From the NCBI GenBank assembly GCA_964607675.1, contig CAZSLC010000014.1, positions 1 to 48,420 on the forward strand: a stretch of 48,420 bases of DNA. Reading direction: 5' to 3'. Of this stretch, positions 27,044 through 35,868 are shown in pieces. The stretch's first letter is position 1; each line of letters opens with the position of its first letter. This stretch comes from CAZSLC01 sp964607675 (lineage in GTDB: Bacteria; Bacteroidota; Bacteroidia; Bacteroidales; UBA932). The translations under genes were made by a program, and so were the position numbers. The notes beneath the pieces are model-generated. The model did not search any database. It saw nothing but the letters and a program-made list of their open reading frames with translations, and was not told the DNA's origin.

Positions 27044-27554
27044 ATTCTTGTATTTTTTTCACTAAAAGCCCTTTTGCCCTTGATAGTTGGGATGAAGAAC
27101 TTTTTTCATTTATTGATAGTGCTTTTGATATCTCTTTGTGCGAAAGCCCATCTATGACATACATATTAAACACTGCTCTATAGCCATCTGGTAACTCCAT
27201 TATAAAACCGTGTAGTACATCATCGGGTATCTCTTTCGTCCTCTCCGCCAAAATATTGTCATCTTCTGTTACTATTTCTTCATTAGGCAAATAATCAAGT
27301 TCTTTACTCTCTTTAAAAATATCTTTTTTCCTTAGATATTGAAGGCAGTGATTGACCATCACTTTGTCCATCCAGGCCCTAATAGATCCCTCTCCCCTAT
27401 CCTCAAATTTACCAAGAGAATCATATATTTTAATAAAGCCATCATGCATAAGATCTCTTGCCAAGCTTTTATCTCCGCAATACCTCATACATATCAACAA
27501 CATTCGAGACGAATATTGTCTATATATGTCCTCCAAAAGCTTTAGTTTCTCCAT
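27024..27554 (-). CDS. ECF-type RNA polymerase sigma factor
   Basis: Sigma factor of 176 aa. Region 2 is visible around DKSLARDLMHDGFIKIYDSLGKF and region 4 around YVIDGLSHKEISKALSINEKSSSSQLSRAK, the DNA-binding helix-turn-helix. The ATG at 27554 is preferred; the frame opens upstream with a GTG at 27566. It overlaps the membrane/barrel gene by 20 bases, so that partner is probably its regulator. The promoter region is shared with the divergent NigD-like gene and contains an inverted repeat. Confidence 0.92.
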   Translation of the reverse strand: MEKLKLLEDIYRQYSSRMLLICMRYCGDKSLARDLMHDGFIKIYDSLGKFEDRGEGSIRAWMDKVMVNHCLQYLRKKDIFKESKELDYLPNEEIVTEDDNILAERTKEIPDDVLHGFIMELPDGYRAVFNMYVIDGLSHKEISKALSINEKSSSSQLSRAKGLLVKKIQEYESKRK

Positions 27555-27586
27555 GTCGGTTCTCACACTATTATAAATGTATCAAA

Positions 27587-27648
27587 TGCAAAAATACTGC
27601 ATTGAAAAAGAAAAAATAATTTTAGATGCAGTATTTTGCAATTACTGC
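27587..27648. promoter_or_regulatory. Inverted repeat and TACTGC half-sites between divergent genes
   Basis: The left arm TGCAAAAATACTGCAT (27587-27602) and right arm ATGCAGTATTTTGCA (27626-27640) are reverse complements except for one T, separated by 23 bases. A third half-site TACTGC is at 27643-27648. The left arm contains the minus-strand -7 box, so a bound protein would block or control the sigma-factor promoter. An RNA hairpin is also possible but would lie at or before the transcript starts. Confidence 0.5.
27589..27596 (-). promoter_or_regulatory. -7 promoter box TATTTTTG for ECF sigma operon
   Basis: Exact TAnnTTTG match on the minus strand, 34 bases before the sigma-factor ATG, inside the left arm of the inverted repeat. 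Confidence 0.5.
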
Positions 27649-27689
27649 GTTTATTAATTGTAACAATTTAATATTTTGAACCAATTATT

Positions 27690-28409
27690 ATGAAAAAGAA
27701 AACATTTCTTTCATTTTTAAGTATCGCACTTTTAGGCGTATTACTTCTTTCATCATGTGAAAAAGAGCAACCTATTGATTATAAAGCTGCTTTTGCCACT
27801 GTAATTCCTCTTTCTGGTGAAGAATCAGTTGAAAAGGGAGCATATCTATTTTTAACAGACGACTCTTTAATTTTACTTCCAAACAACTATGGGGACTATC
27901 CAAAATATGAACCCAATAAAGATGACAGGGTTGTAGTATATTTCCAAAAAGAAGAAACTCCTACTCCCACTTCCGATTTCTCAAGCAAAATAGAGAAGGT
28001 CAAAGTTCTAAAAATTGAGAAGGTGCTAACCAAGAAAATAGTAATGACTGAGAAAATTGACACTTTGGGCAACAGCAATGCCAATCCTCAACAAATTTGG
28101 TATAGTGGTGGAATAGAGGGTGCCAGTAGATTCGTAACAATTGAGTTTATTTTCTACGCATCAAGCACTACACCTGTGCCTCATATTGTTAACTTGGCAC
28201 AAGACATCAAAAACAGCCCAGTCGTAGATGGATATTACCAACTTGAATTCAGACATGATGACAGAGGTGATCTGTTTAAAGATATCAGAACTTTTGGTTA
28301 TTTGACTGTTCCCATTCCAGAAGCAGCTACAGCTGAAGGGATCAAAGGGATGGCTATAAAATTCAACACAGAGTTCGAAGGGTATAAAACCATAAAAGTG
28401 AACTATTAA
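27690..28409 (+). CDS. NigD-like lipoprotein
   Basis: Predicted lipoprotein (239 aa): a hydrophobic N terminus ends in LLLSSC with the lipidated Cys at 23. After it come a small beta-barrel-like domain (AYLFLTDDSLILLPNN, VVVYFQ) and a C-terminal beta-sandwich, the layout of NigD-like proteins of Bacteroides. NigD was named from a bacteriocin locus, but most homologues have no known role. It diverges from the ECF sigma/barrel pair and may be part of its regulon. Its end overlaps ahcY by four bases. Confidence 0.65.
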   Translation: MKKKTFLSFLSIALLGVLLLSSCEKEQPIDYKAAFATVIPLSGEESVEKGAYLFLTDDSLILLPNNYGDYPKYEPNKDDRVVVYFQKEETPTPTSDFSSKIEKVKVLKIEKVLTKKIVMTEKIDTLGNSNANPQQIWYSGGIEGASRFVTIEFIFYASSTTPVPHIVNLAQDIKNSPVVDGYYQLEFRHDDRGDLFKDIRTFGYLTVPIPEAATAEGIKGMAIKFNTEFEGYKTIKVNY

Positions 28410-29653
28410 TGTCCACTTTTTAGATATTCCTTTTGCTTTTCAGTAAGTATTGTAAGGGAAGAGCCAAGGTATTTAAGTTTCATTTCTGCAACTTTCATAT
28501 CTACTTCATCAGGAACATTGATAATTTTTTTAGTGAATAATTTATGATTCTCTACAAGATACTTAGCACTTAATGCTTGAATGGCAAAACTCATATCCAT
28601 TATTTCAGCAGGATGCCCATCACCAGAAGCCAGGTTGACGAGGCGTCCTTCTGCAATAATGTAAATCCAATTTCCATTGTTCAATTTATATCCTTGAATA
28701 TTTTTACGAGCAATTTTTGATGCAGTAGCAATAGATTTTATACCTGCAACATCCACCTCACAATCAAAATGACCTGCATTGCAACAAATTGCCCCATTTT
28801 TCATCTTCATAAAATGTTTTGGAGTTACTACATCACAACACCCTGTAACAGTTATAAACAAATCCCCCACTTGAGAAGCCTCATCCATGGTCATCACCTT
28901 GAAACCATCCATTACAGCTTCTATTGCTTTTATGGGATCAATTTCAGTCACAATCACAGATGCCCCAAGTCCTTTAGCCCTCATAGCTACACCTTTACCA
29001 CACCATCCATACCCCGCCACAACAACATTCTTTCCTGCCACTATTAGGTTTGTTGTACCATTGATCCCGTTCCATACAGATTGTCCAGTTCCATAACGAT
29101 TGTCAAATAAATACTTACATTTTGCGTTGTTTACGAGAATCATTGGAAATTTCAATTTTCCCTCTTCATCCTTTGAGATAAGCCTCATTATACCCGTAGT
29201 TGTCTCTTCGCACCCCCCTATTACATTGGGAATAAGTTCAGGATATTCTGAATGGATTAGATTAACCAAATCTCCACCATCGTCAATAATAACATTAGGC
29301 CCAACCTCTATCACACGTGATAAATGGTGATGATATTCACTCTGTGAAGCAGCATGCCAAGCGAAAACATTTAGTCCATCTTTAACTAAAGCGGCTGCAA
29401 CATCATCTTGAGTAGAGAGAGGATTGCATCCAGTAATGTACATTTCAGCTCCTCCAGCGGCAAGTACCTTACACAAATAAGCAGTCTTTGCTTCAAGATG
29501 GATTGAAAGTGCCACCTTTATCCCTTTAAAAGGTTGTTCCTTAACAAATTGCTGTTCAATATCTCTTAAAAGAGACATATTTCCTTTTACCCAATCAATT
29601 TTAGTTTTTCCACTCTCCCACAGAGAGGCATCTCTTATTTCACTTTTTATCAT
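28406..29653 (-). CDS. ahcY: Adenosylhomocysteinase
   Basis: NAD-dependent enzyme that splits S-adenosylhomocysteine into adenosine and homocysteine, closing the methyl cycle. Seen: the NAD-binding segment VAGYGWCGKGVAMRAKGLGA and ITVTGCCDVV, GHFDCEVDV, and substrate-binding residues around ILVNNAKCKYLFDNRYGTGQS. At 415 aa it is of the shorter type; it lacks the C-terminal extension ending in KPDHYRY seen in eukaryotic and many proteobacterial enzymes. It lies eight bases after corA on the same strand. Confidence 0.95.
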   Translation of the reverse strand: MIKSEIRDASLWESGKTKIDWVKGNMSLLRDIEQQFVKEQPFKGIKVALSIHLEAKTAYLCKVLAAGGAEMYITGCNPLSTQDDVAAALVKDGLNVFAWHAASQSEYHHHLSRVIEVGPNVIIDDGGDLVNLIHSEYPELIPNVIGGCEETTTGIMRLISKDEEGKLKFPMILVNNAKCKYLFDNRYGTGQSVWNGINGTTNLIVAGKNVVVAGYGWCGKGVAMRAKGLGASVIVTEIDPIKAIEAVMDGFKVMTMDEASQVGDLFITVTGCCDVVTPKHFMKMKNGAICCNAGHFDCEVDVAGIKSIATASKIARKNIQGYKLNNGNWIYIIAEGRLVNLASGDGHPAEIMDMSFAIQALSAKYLVENHKLFTKKIINVPDEVDMKVAEMKLKYLGSSLTILTEKQKEYLKSGH

Positions 29654-29661
29654 AATACTTC

Positions 29662-30612
29662 TTATTTTAACATTTTTCTTTTTCTAAAAATTACTACAGC
29701 ACATAATATTGAGACCAACATCACAATCGTTATTATCACAATGTCATATTTGTTTCCGAGTAAAGGAAGTTCAATATTCATCCCAAAGATAGATGCAATC
29801 AACGTAGGTGGCATTAAAAGAAGAGAGACAAAGGTGAATATTTTCATTATTTTATTCTGCTCCAGATTAATAAGCCCCAAAACTGTATTTTGTAAATAAT
29901 CCAATCTTTCAAAACTAAAATTAGTGTGATTTATCAAAGAACCGATGTCTTTATTCATCACTGTAAGTTTTGTAAATACATCTCTTGGAAATTTATCACT
30001 TTTTAAAATAGCAGAAACCATCCTCTGTTTATCAACTATATTCTCCCTTACCATCATAGTATTCTCCTGCAATTGATTGATATCCAATAAGAAATCTTCA
30101 TTTACATTATTTTCTCCGTTGATCTTTTTGCTATAAGAATCTATCTCCTTCGCCATAATCTCAATCATGTCAGCATCAAGGTCAATACGATTTTCTAATA
30201 TGCCCACCAATACGTGATATCCTGTAGGATACATTCTGTGATTGAGTTGTATTTTACGCTGTATATCTCCAAAACTTCTCAATTGTGCATTCCTAATCGA
30301 TACAATAATACCTTCACACAATATAAATGAAACTGATTCCATCATATACTCTTCTGGCCCTGGAATCAAGAAATTTGTGTTTACGAAGATCGTTGTGTCT
30401 GTTTCAGAATATCTTGAAGAAGACTCTATTTCCTCTGCTTGAGCTCGAGATTGTAATGTTGTCCCTAAAAAGTCTTCAACACCTCTCTTCTCTATTCCAG
30501 TAGGTTCAAATAGGTCAATCCACAATACGTCATCAAATCCCAAATCATCCAAATAACGTATTTCATCCGAAGTATCTATTGTTCCTTTATTTTTATAAAA
30601 AGTACGAATCAT
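29662..30612 (-). CDS. corA: CorA-family magnesium/divalent-cation transporter
   Basis: Inner-membrane channel of 316 aa. Seen: a long cytoplasmic alpha/beta funnel domain (1-255) and two C-terminal membrane helices with the hallmark GMN selectivity motif at residues 277-279 (FGMNIELPL), then a basic tail RKRKMLK. It forms a short transcript with ahcY. A 62-base gap separates it from mqnA upstream, with no convincing promoter. Confidence 0.93.
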   Translation of the reverse strand: MIRTFYKNKGTIDTSDEIRYLDDLGFDDVLWIDLFEPTGIEKRGVEDFLGTTLQSRAQAEEIESSSRYSETDTTIFVNTNFLIPGPEEYMMESVSFILCEGIIVSIRNAQLRSFGDIQRKIQLNHRMYPTGYHVLVGILENRIDLDADMIEIMAKEIDSYSKKINGENNVNEDFLLDINQLQENTMMVRENIVDKQRMVSAILKSDKFPRDVFTKLTVMNKDIGSLINHTNFSFERLDYLQNTVLGLINLEQNKIMKIFTFVSLLLMPPTLIASIFGMNIELPLLGNKYDIVIITIVMLVSILCAVVIFRKRKMLK

Positions 30613-30674
30613 TATTCTAAGTCTTTATGGTTATTAATTCAGATGCCATCCCCTTGAGAAGAGGTTACACAAAA

Positions 30675-31439
30675 TCACCATCGGACTCGAAATTTGGATG
30701 GATCAAAAGCCATTTTCCAAAACATAGACAACCCATCCTTTTTATTTTTATTAAAAATATAAGAAATATTATTTGTAAGGTAATCAAAGGCAAATTTGTT
30801 TGAAAACTTGTGATTCATACTCCTAACCCCACCCGCTATATTGTTAACACCATATTTGAGTGCCTCATTAAACTCGGAGACAAAAACAGGATCAAGTTCC
30901 TTATTTGCAGTCCAGCATGCAAACACAAATGGCATTTTAGAGAAAGAATTCCATTCAAAAGCCAAATCATAACAAAATTCAAATTTATCAGAATATTCCA
31001 TCGCCTTATCCCCTATCAATAGATAAGATTTAGAGTACTCTATTGAAGTATTAGAATAATCAAATGGAACTATTTCCATCTGCATTTTCCAATAATTCTC
31101 CAATAGGACTTTCAACAGAAGAAGCGATGTTTTTGAATCTACATCTGCATATAATACTTTGATCTCATTGAGTGGAAGAGGGCTACATACCAATACACTT
31201 AATACACTATTTTCCGCACCAATACAATAGTCTGTAATGGTATATAGAGAGTCATTTTCAGGAATGACAGCAGTCGGGATTATGCCAAGATCTATTTCGT
31301 TATTAATAAGCTTACTTGCAGCTTGAGAAGGAGTACAAGAGACCATCTCTATCTGATTTATTACAGAAGAGTGTTTGAGACCATACACAAACGGCAACGT
31401 ATTCAAATACGAAATTGCAGCAACACGAACCATAGTCAT
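30675..31439 (-). CDS. mqnA: Chorismate dehydratase MqnA (futalosine menaquinone pathway)
   Basis: Periplasmic-binding-protein-fold enzyme (254 aa) that converts chorismate to 3-enolpyruvylbenzoate, the first step of futalosine-route menaquinone synthesis. Seen: the family start VAAISYLNTLPFVYGL, the DLGIIPTAVIP loop, and the TSLLLLKVLLENY segment. No other mqn gene is in the window. The start may be 31439 or 31433. Promoter box at 31474-31481. Presence suggests this organism does not rely on the classical Men pathway, but that cannot be settled here. Confidence 0.88.
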   Translation of the reverse strand: MTMVRVAAISYLNTLPFVYGLKHSSVINQIEMVSCTPSQAASKLINNEIDLGIIPTAVIPENDSLYTITDYCIGAENSVLSVLVCSPLPLNEIKVLYADVDSKTSLLLLKVLLENYWKMQMEIVPFDYSNTSIEYSKSYLLIGDKAMEYSDKFEFCYDLAFEWNSFSKMPFVFACWTANKELDPVFVSEFNEALKYGVNNIAGGVRSMNHKFSNKFAFDYLTNNISYIFNKNKKDGLSMFWKMAFDPSKFRVRW

Positions 31440-31473
31440 CCATTTTTGTACTCTATTGATTATTTAATTCTCG

Positions 31474-31481
31474 CAAAGATA
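31474..31481 (-). promoter_or_regulatory. -7 promoter box TATCTTTG for mqnA
   Basis: Exact TAnnTTTG match, 34 bases before the first possible mqnA ATG, with a minus-strand TTG at 31500-31502 as possible -33 element. Confidence 0.55.
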
Positions 31482-31491
31482 CAATAATTAT

Positions 31492-32064
31492 TTAAAGAGC
31501 AAGGTGCTCTACTAATATTTTAACCCCGATGGCAATCAATATTAATCCCCCTACCATCTCAGATCTATTTCCAAATTTATTACCGACCAATTTACCTCCC
31601 AACAATCCAGATAATGAAGCAAAGGAAGTTACAACAAATACTGATGTCATCACCATCCAAACTTTAATTGATGACAGTGATAACATGGCAAGAGATATCC
31701 CTACTGCTAATGCATCAATACTTGTGGCAACAGATAAAAAAATTAATTTTTTCGTATCTAATAGATTAACAGCTCCAGCGTTATTGTTTTTATGTAAAGA
31801 TTCTATAACCATTTTCCCTCCAATAAAAACAAGAAGCACAAATGCTATCCAGTGATCAAACGTTTCTATATAGTATAAAAAAGAGACACCTAAGGCCCAT
31901 CCTAAAAGGCAAAACCCACATTGAAAAAATGCAAAAGAAAAAAATATTTTACAAATCTGTAAAAATGAGAACTTCGTCTTGGAACAGATACCCCCTGTCA
32001 ATGATATAGCAAATGTATCAAAGCAAAGACCAAGGGCAAGAAGAAATAATTCTGTATATGTCAT
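31492..32064 (-). CDS. mntP: Manganese efflux pump MntP
   Basis: Inner-membrane manganese exporter (190 aa, six predicted helices). Seen: the paired conserved Asp motifs LGLCFDTFAISLTGG (residues 11-25) and ATSIDALAVGISLAM, which line the transport path in this internally duplicated family. It starts directly after the symporter stop with no gap, so it is the last gene of the kinase-murQ-recR-symporter operon. Confidence 0.93.
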   Translation of the reverse strand: MTYTELFLLALGLCFDTFAISLTGGICSKTKFSFLQICKIFFSFAFFQCGFCLLGWALGVSFLYYIETFDHWIAFVLLVFIGGKMVIESLHKNNNAGAVNLLDTKKLIFLSVATSIDALAVGISLAMLSLSSIKVWMVMTSVFVVTSFASLSGLLGGKLVGNKFGNRSEMVGGLILIAIGVKILVEHLAL

Positions 32065-33573
32065 CTATTTATTGCTCTTTCTAAAGAACCACATTCCAAT
32101 AAAAGTTAATAAACCATTCACAATTAGAAGGGTAAAGCCCATATCGAAGCCTAAATATTTCTTACCAATCGAATTAAGTATAAGGCAGAGTAAAGGAGCC
32201 GCTACAGCGATATATGGAGTAGCTCCATCTTTCACTTTACATTTTGTTAAAATTCCAAAGAAGAACATACCTAAAAGTGGACCATATGTATAAGAGGCCA
32301 ACTTATAGACAAGATTTACAACAGCATCATTGCTTACTACAAATAAAATAACAATAATAATCAAAAAGAGAAACGTAAAGGCAGCATGAATAAGTTTTCT
32401 CGTCTTATTCTTCTTTTTCTCTGGAAGATTACTACTATTAAATTTTAAAAAGTCAACACAAAAAGAGGTAGTAAGGGAAGTCAATGCCCCACCTGCACTT
32501 GGATATGAGGCAGAAATAAGGCCAATTAGGAAGAACACACCTACACCAACACCTAAATACTGACTGGCTATCGTTGGAAATATCTCATCTGTTTTAGTTA
32601 TTGCCAAAGCATCCATTCCCCCTTTATCTGCTACATAGATGCAGAGAAGCGCCCCAAGGAGAAGAAAAAAGAAATTTACTATCACAATAATTATGGATGT
32701 AGTGTACATATTCTTTTGTGCCGATTTAATGTCTTTACAAGCAAGATTCTTCTGCATCATCCCCTGATCAAGTCCTGTCATTGCAATAGTCATAAATATC
32801 CCTGCAATAAATTGCTTCACTGCGTTTGTTCCGTGTCCCCAGTTCCAATCAAAAAGGGAAATATATTTTGTCCCCTCGATATTTGGATTGGCAGTGCTAA
32901 AAACGGCACTAAACATTTCAGAAATTCCCCAACCCATATCTTTACATATGTACCATATCGTAAAAAACACAGCAAGAAGCATAAATGTAGTTTGGAGCAC
33001 ATCTGTCCAGATTATTGTCTTTACACCCCCCTTATAGGTATAGAAATACAGCAATACAAGGAATACAAATGTTACCAATGTGAATAATAAGATATCGGGT
33101 ATGCCTCCCAATGTCCCTTTAGGAATGAAGGCAAAAAAGACCAGTACAACCACAAATACCCTGACTGCAGCCCCAAGAACCCTCGATATCATAAAAACCA
33201 CAGTCCCTGTAGAATGAGATTTTTCCCCGAATCTTTCTCCCAAGTAAGAGTAAATAGAAGTAACATTCATCCTATAGTAGAGTGGTAAGAGCACCTTCGC
33301 AATAACCAAATAGCCACCAACAAAGCCCAATACAAGAGGCATATAAAAAAAATTCTGCACCCAAACATTCCCTGGCACAGAAATGAAAGTGACACCAGAA
33401 ATTGAAGCACCCACCATCCCATACGCTACTATTGGCCATGGTGCCTTCTTATCCCCTGAAAAAAAAGAACTACTTCCTAACTTGCGTGATGTCATCCATG
33501 AGATGACAAAGAGTAATAGCGTGTAGGCAACAAATGCCAAAAGAAAGATATAAAGTGGAAATTCGTGTCTCAT
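32065..33573 (-). CDS. Sodium:solute symporter (SSS family), candidate amino-sugar importer
   Basis: Inner-membrane transporter (502 aa, about 13 helices) of the SSS family. Seen: WMTSRKLGSSSFFSGDKKAPW near the N terminus, GMVGASISGVTFISVPG, GLDQGMMQKNLACKDIKSAQ and SASYPSAGGALTSLTTSFCVDF. It lies in one operon with a MurNAc/GlcNAc-type kinase and MurQ, which makes MurNAc or a related wall sugar the likely substrate. As I recall, Tannerella forsythia has a MurNAc cluster of transporter, kinase and MurQ; whether this protein is orthologous to that transporter needs alignment. Confidence 0.8.
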   Translation of the reverse strand: MRHEFPLYIFLLAFVAYTLLLFVISWMTSRKLGSSSFFSGDKKAPWPIVAYGMVGASISGVTFISVPGNVWVQNFFYMPLVLGFVGGYLVIAKVLLPLYYRMNVTSIYSYLGERFGEKSHSTGTVVFMISRVLGAAVRVFVVVLVFFAFIPKGTLGGIPDILLFTLVTFVFLVLLYFYTYKGGVKTIIWTDVLQTTFMLLAVFFTIWYICKDMGWGISEMFSAVFSTANPNIEGTKYISLFDWNWGHGTNAVKQFIAGIFMTIAMTGLDQGMMQKNLACKDIKSAQKNMYTTSIIIVIVNFFFLLLGALLCIYVADKGGMDALAITKTDEIFPTIASQYLGVGVGVFFLIGLISASYPSAGGALTSLTTSFCVDFLKFNSSNLPEKKKNKTRKLIHAAFTFLFLIIIVILFVVSNDAVVNLVYKLASYTYGPLLGMFFFGILTKCKVKDGATPYIAVAAPLLCLILNSIGKKYLGFDMGFTLLIVNGLLTFIGMWFFRKSNK

Positions 33574-33581
33574 TATAATTA

Positions 33582-34184
33582 TTATTTAATATTCGGTTCA
33601 AAAATTTGCCTATTTAATATTGATTTACCTAAAGTAAATTGATCGGTATATTCCAGGTCATCACCAAATCCGACACCCCTTGCTATTGTAGTTATTTTAA
33701 TTGGATACTTAGAGAGAAGTTTATATAGATAGAAAGATGTCGTCTCCCCTTCGATACTGGTATTTAAAGCAATAATAACTTCTGAAATATTATTCTTTGA
33801 GACTCTGTCAATCAATGGTAAAATAGAGAGATCATCAGGACCAATACCATCCATAGGAGAGACAATGCCACCTAATACTTGATATACTCCTGAATACTCA
33901 CCTGTAGCTTCAATACTTAATACATCCCTTATACTTTCAACGACACATATTGTCGATTTATCTCTTTTACTACTGGCACATATAGAACAAACCTCTTCAT
34001 CTGATATCATATTGCATATCTTACAATACTTGACATCTCTCTTCAGAGAGAGAACAGAGCAGGCAAACCTCTCTACATTTTCCTTTGGTTGTTTTAATAA
34101 AAATAGAGCATACCTCATGGCTGTTCTCTTTCCAACGCCAGGAAGAGAAGCGAGTTGATCTACTGCATCGTAAAAAAGAGACAT
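33582..34184 (-). CDS. recR: Recombination protein RecR
   Basis: Recombination mediator (200 aa) that works with RecF/RecO in loading RecA. Seen in order: helix-hairpin-helix around LASLPGVGKRTAMRYA (residues 12-27), a C4 zinc finger (CKICNMISDEEVCSIC), the Toprim domain (ICVVESIRDVLSIE; ALNTSIEGETTSFYL), and the C-terminal Walker-B-like end. It sits between murQ and the symporter with gaps of only five and eight bases, an unusual place for a repair gene. Confidence 0.96.
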   Translation of the reverse strand: MSLFYDAVDQLASLPGVGKRTAMRYALFLLKQPKENVERFACSVLSLKRDVKYCKICNMISDEEVCSICASSKRDKSTICVVESIRDVLSIEATGEYSGVYQVLGGIVSPMDGIGPDDLSILPLIDRVSKNNISEVIIALNTSIEGETTSFYLYKLLSKYPIKITTIARGVGFGDDLEYTDQFTLGKSILNRQIFEPNIK

Positions 34185-34189
34185 AATAA

Positions 34190-35005
34190 TTATTTGTTAC
34201 ATTGCCTATAATAATCTACTGCATTCCTTACAGTGTGATGTTCAAGGAGAAGGAATTTGGCATAATCGTAGTCTTTGATTCCAGTCTCTTCCATTATCAT
34301 CTTAGTCCCACGATCCACGAGCTTAGCGTTTGTAAGTTGCATATCCACCATTTTATTCCCCTTCACATGCCCAAGCCTAATCATAACTGAGGTCGAAATC
34401 ATATTTAGAATCAATTTTTGGGCAGTGCCAGATTTCATACGAGTACTGCCTGTTACAAATTCTGGCCCAACAACTGCGATGATAGGGATATCAACTTCTT
34501 CAGCCACAGGGGCACCAGGATTGCAAGTGACACAGGCAGTCAATATTCCCCTCTTTCTGGCCTCTTTGACTGCCCCTATTACGTACGGAGTTGTACCAGA
34601 AGCTGCTATTCCAACTACCACATCATTGGTAGAAATATCACATGAAGCCATATCATTCCACCCCCCTGCCAAATCATCTTCTGCCGCCTCAACTGCCTTT
34701 CTGATTGCAGTATCTCCCCCAGCAATAAGGCCGATAACCAAATCATATGGAGCACCATATGTAGGAGGTATCTCCGAAGCATCTAAAATACCAAGCCTTC
34801 CACTTGTTCCAGCACCTAAATAAAATAGTCTCCCCCCTTTTTTCATCCTTTCTACTATGCCATCTACTAATGCTTCAATTTGAGGAATACATTTTTCTAC
34901 AGCATAAGGGACAACTTTATCCTCATTGTTCATATTTACAAGAAGCTCCTTAGTGGACATCTTGTCAAGATTCTCATATTTTGAAGATTGTTCTGTAACT
35001 TTCAT
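34190..35005 (-). CDS. murQ: N-acetylmuramic acid 6-phosphate etherase MurQ
   Basis: Removes the lactyl ether from MurNAc-6-phosphate to give GlcNAc-6-phosphate, linking wall recycling to central metabolism. Seen: a SIS-type sugar-phosphate fold with YLGAGTSGRLGILDASEIPPTYG (residues 62-84; Glu78 corresponds to the catalytic Glu), LIAGGDTAIRKAVEAAEDD, VVVGIAASGTTPY and GSTRMKSGTAQKLILN. At 271 aa it is slightly shorter than the E. coli enzyme. It starts two bases after the kinase gene. Confidence 0.96.
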   Translation of the reverse strand: MKVTEQSSKYENLDKMSTKELLVNMNNEDKVVPYAVEKCIPQIEALVDGIVERMKKGGRLFYLGAGTSGRLGILDASEIPPTYGAPYDLVIGLIAGGDTAIRKAVEAAEDDLAGGWNDMASCDISTNDVVVGIAASGTTPYVIGAVKEARKRGILTACVTCNPGAPVAEEVDIPIIAVVGPEFVTGSTRMKSGTAQKLILNMISTSVMIRLGHVKGNKMVDMQLTNAKLVDRGTKMIMEETGIKDYDYAKFLLLEHHTVRNAVDYYRQCNK

Positions 35006-35007
35006 AT

Positions 35008-35847
35008 TTATTTGTTTTTATGGTAATCTACTAAAGCCGAAATAGGTCCTTTTAATATATTCCCTAATTCCATACCACACTCTATTGCACTCTGTTCTAT
35101 GATATCTTTATAATAATAAGCAACTGAACCAACAATATTTACTTTATTATTTTTATAATCATAACGAGAAATATTTCTCATAAAGAATTCATTGAAACAA
35201 GATTTTAGAAGGGCATTGACATAAGGATTTTGCTTGTTTTCATATATGAACGGTGAAAACTGAGCTAAAAACCTACTGGGAAGAGGTTCTTTATATACTT
35301 TTTGGACAATTGCAGCATAATCAAGGTGATAGCTCTCTGCAAATTTATCTGAGATCTCTTTTGGCAACAAACCTTTTATGAAATCAGAAATAAATCTCTT
35401 TCCTATATAGGCTCCACTCCCCTCATCTCCCAAAATAAAGCCACCTGCCCTCACATTATCTACAATAGCGTCTCCGTCATAAAAACAGGTGTTTGAGCCC
35501 GTACCAAGAATACAGGCAATCCCTGGATTATTACCACATAGCGCCCTCGCTGCCCCCAAAAGATCTGAGTAAGCATAACATTTTATCTTAGGGAAAACCT
35601 CGTTAAAACATGAAGCTAAAACCTCTCTAATTTGATTGGATACAATCCCTGCGCCATAAAAAAACACACTGTCGGCACTCTCTTTAGGCAAATAGGGTAA
35701 AAGTTTAGTATTTAATAACTCAACTATTTGTTCACTTGTAACAAACATTGGATTAATCCCATCCGTTTGTACATTTACAATAGAATTATCTTTTAAAATA
35801 GCTCTCCAGTCAACCTTGGTAGCTCCACTATCTGCAATTATAAACAT
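35008..35847 (-). CDS. BadF/BadG-type amino-sugar kinase (MurNAc/GlcNAc kinase-like)
   Basis: ASKHA-fold kinase (279 aa). Seen: the N-terminal phosphate loop FIIADSGATKVDW (residues 2-14), GAGIVS, the adenosine loop ILGTGSNTCFYDG, and GGFILGDEGSGAYIGK. Being two bases from murQ, it probably phosphorylates MurNAc (as MurK does) to supply MurQ, but GlcNAc cannot be ruled out. The ATG at 35847 is chosen: the ATG at 35871 lies inside the promoter box. First gene of a five-gene operon ending with mntP. Confidence 0.85.
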   Translation of the reverse strand: MFIIADSGATKVDWRAILKDNSIVNVQTDGINPMFVTSEQIVELLNTKLLPYLPKESADSVFFYGAGIVSNQIREVLASCFNEVFPKIKCYAYSDLLGAARALCGNNPGIACILGTGSNTCFYDGDAIVDNVRAGGFILGDEGSGAYIGKRFISDFIKGLLPKEISDKFAESYHLDYAAIVQKVYKEPLPSRFLAQFSPFIYENKQNPYVNALLKSCFNEFFMRNISRYDYKNNKVNIVGSVAYYYKDIIEQSAIECGMELGNILKGPISALVDYHKNK

Positions 35848-35868
35848 AAGAATTAGTATTATTTGATG

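Noticed and set aside
27664..27680. Possible -7 box AATATTTTG before the NigD-like gene
   Set aside because: It does not fit TAnnTTTG spacing exactly, so no promoter was annotated there.
30650..30664. Small hairpin between mqnA and corA
   Set aside because: Six pairs including a G-U, no T-run; too weak to call a terminator.
34275..34823. Open frame of 182 codons on the + strand
   Set aside because: It is antisense to murQ, whose motifs and operon context are decisive; the frame has no recognisable domain.
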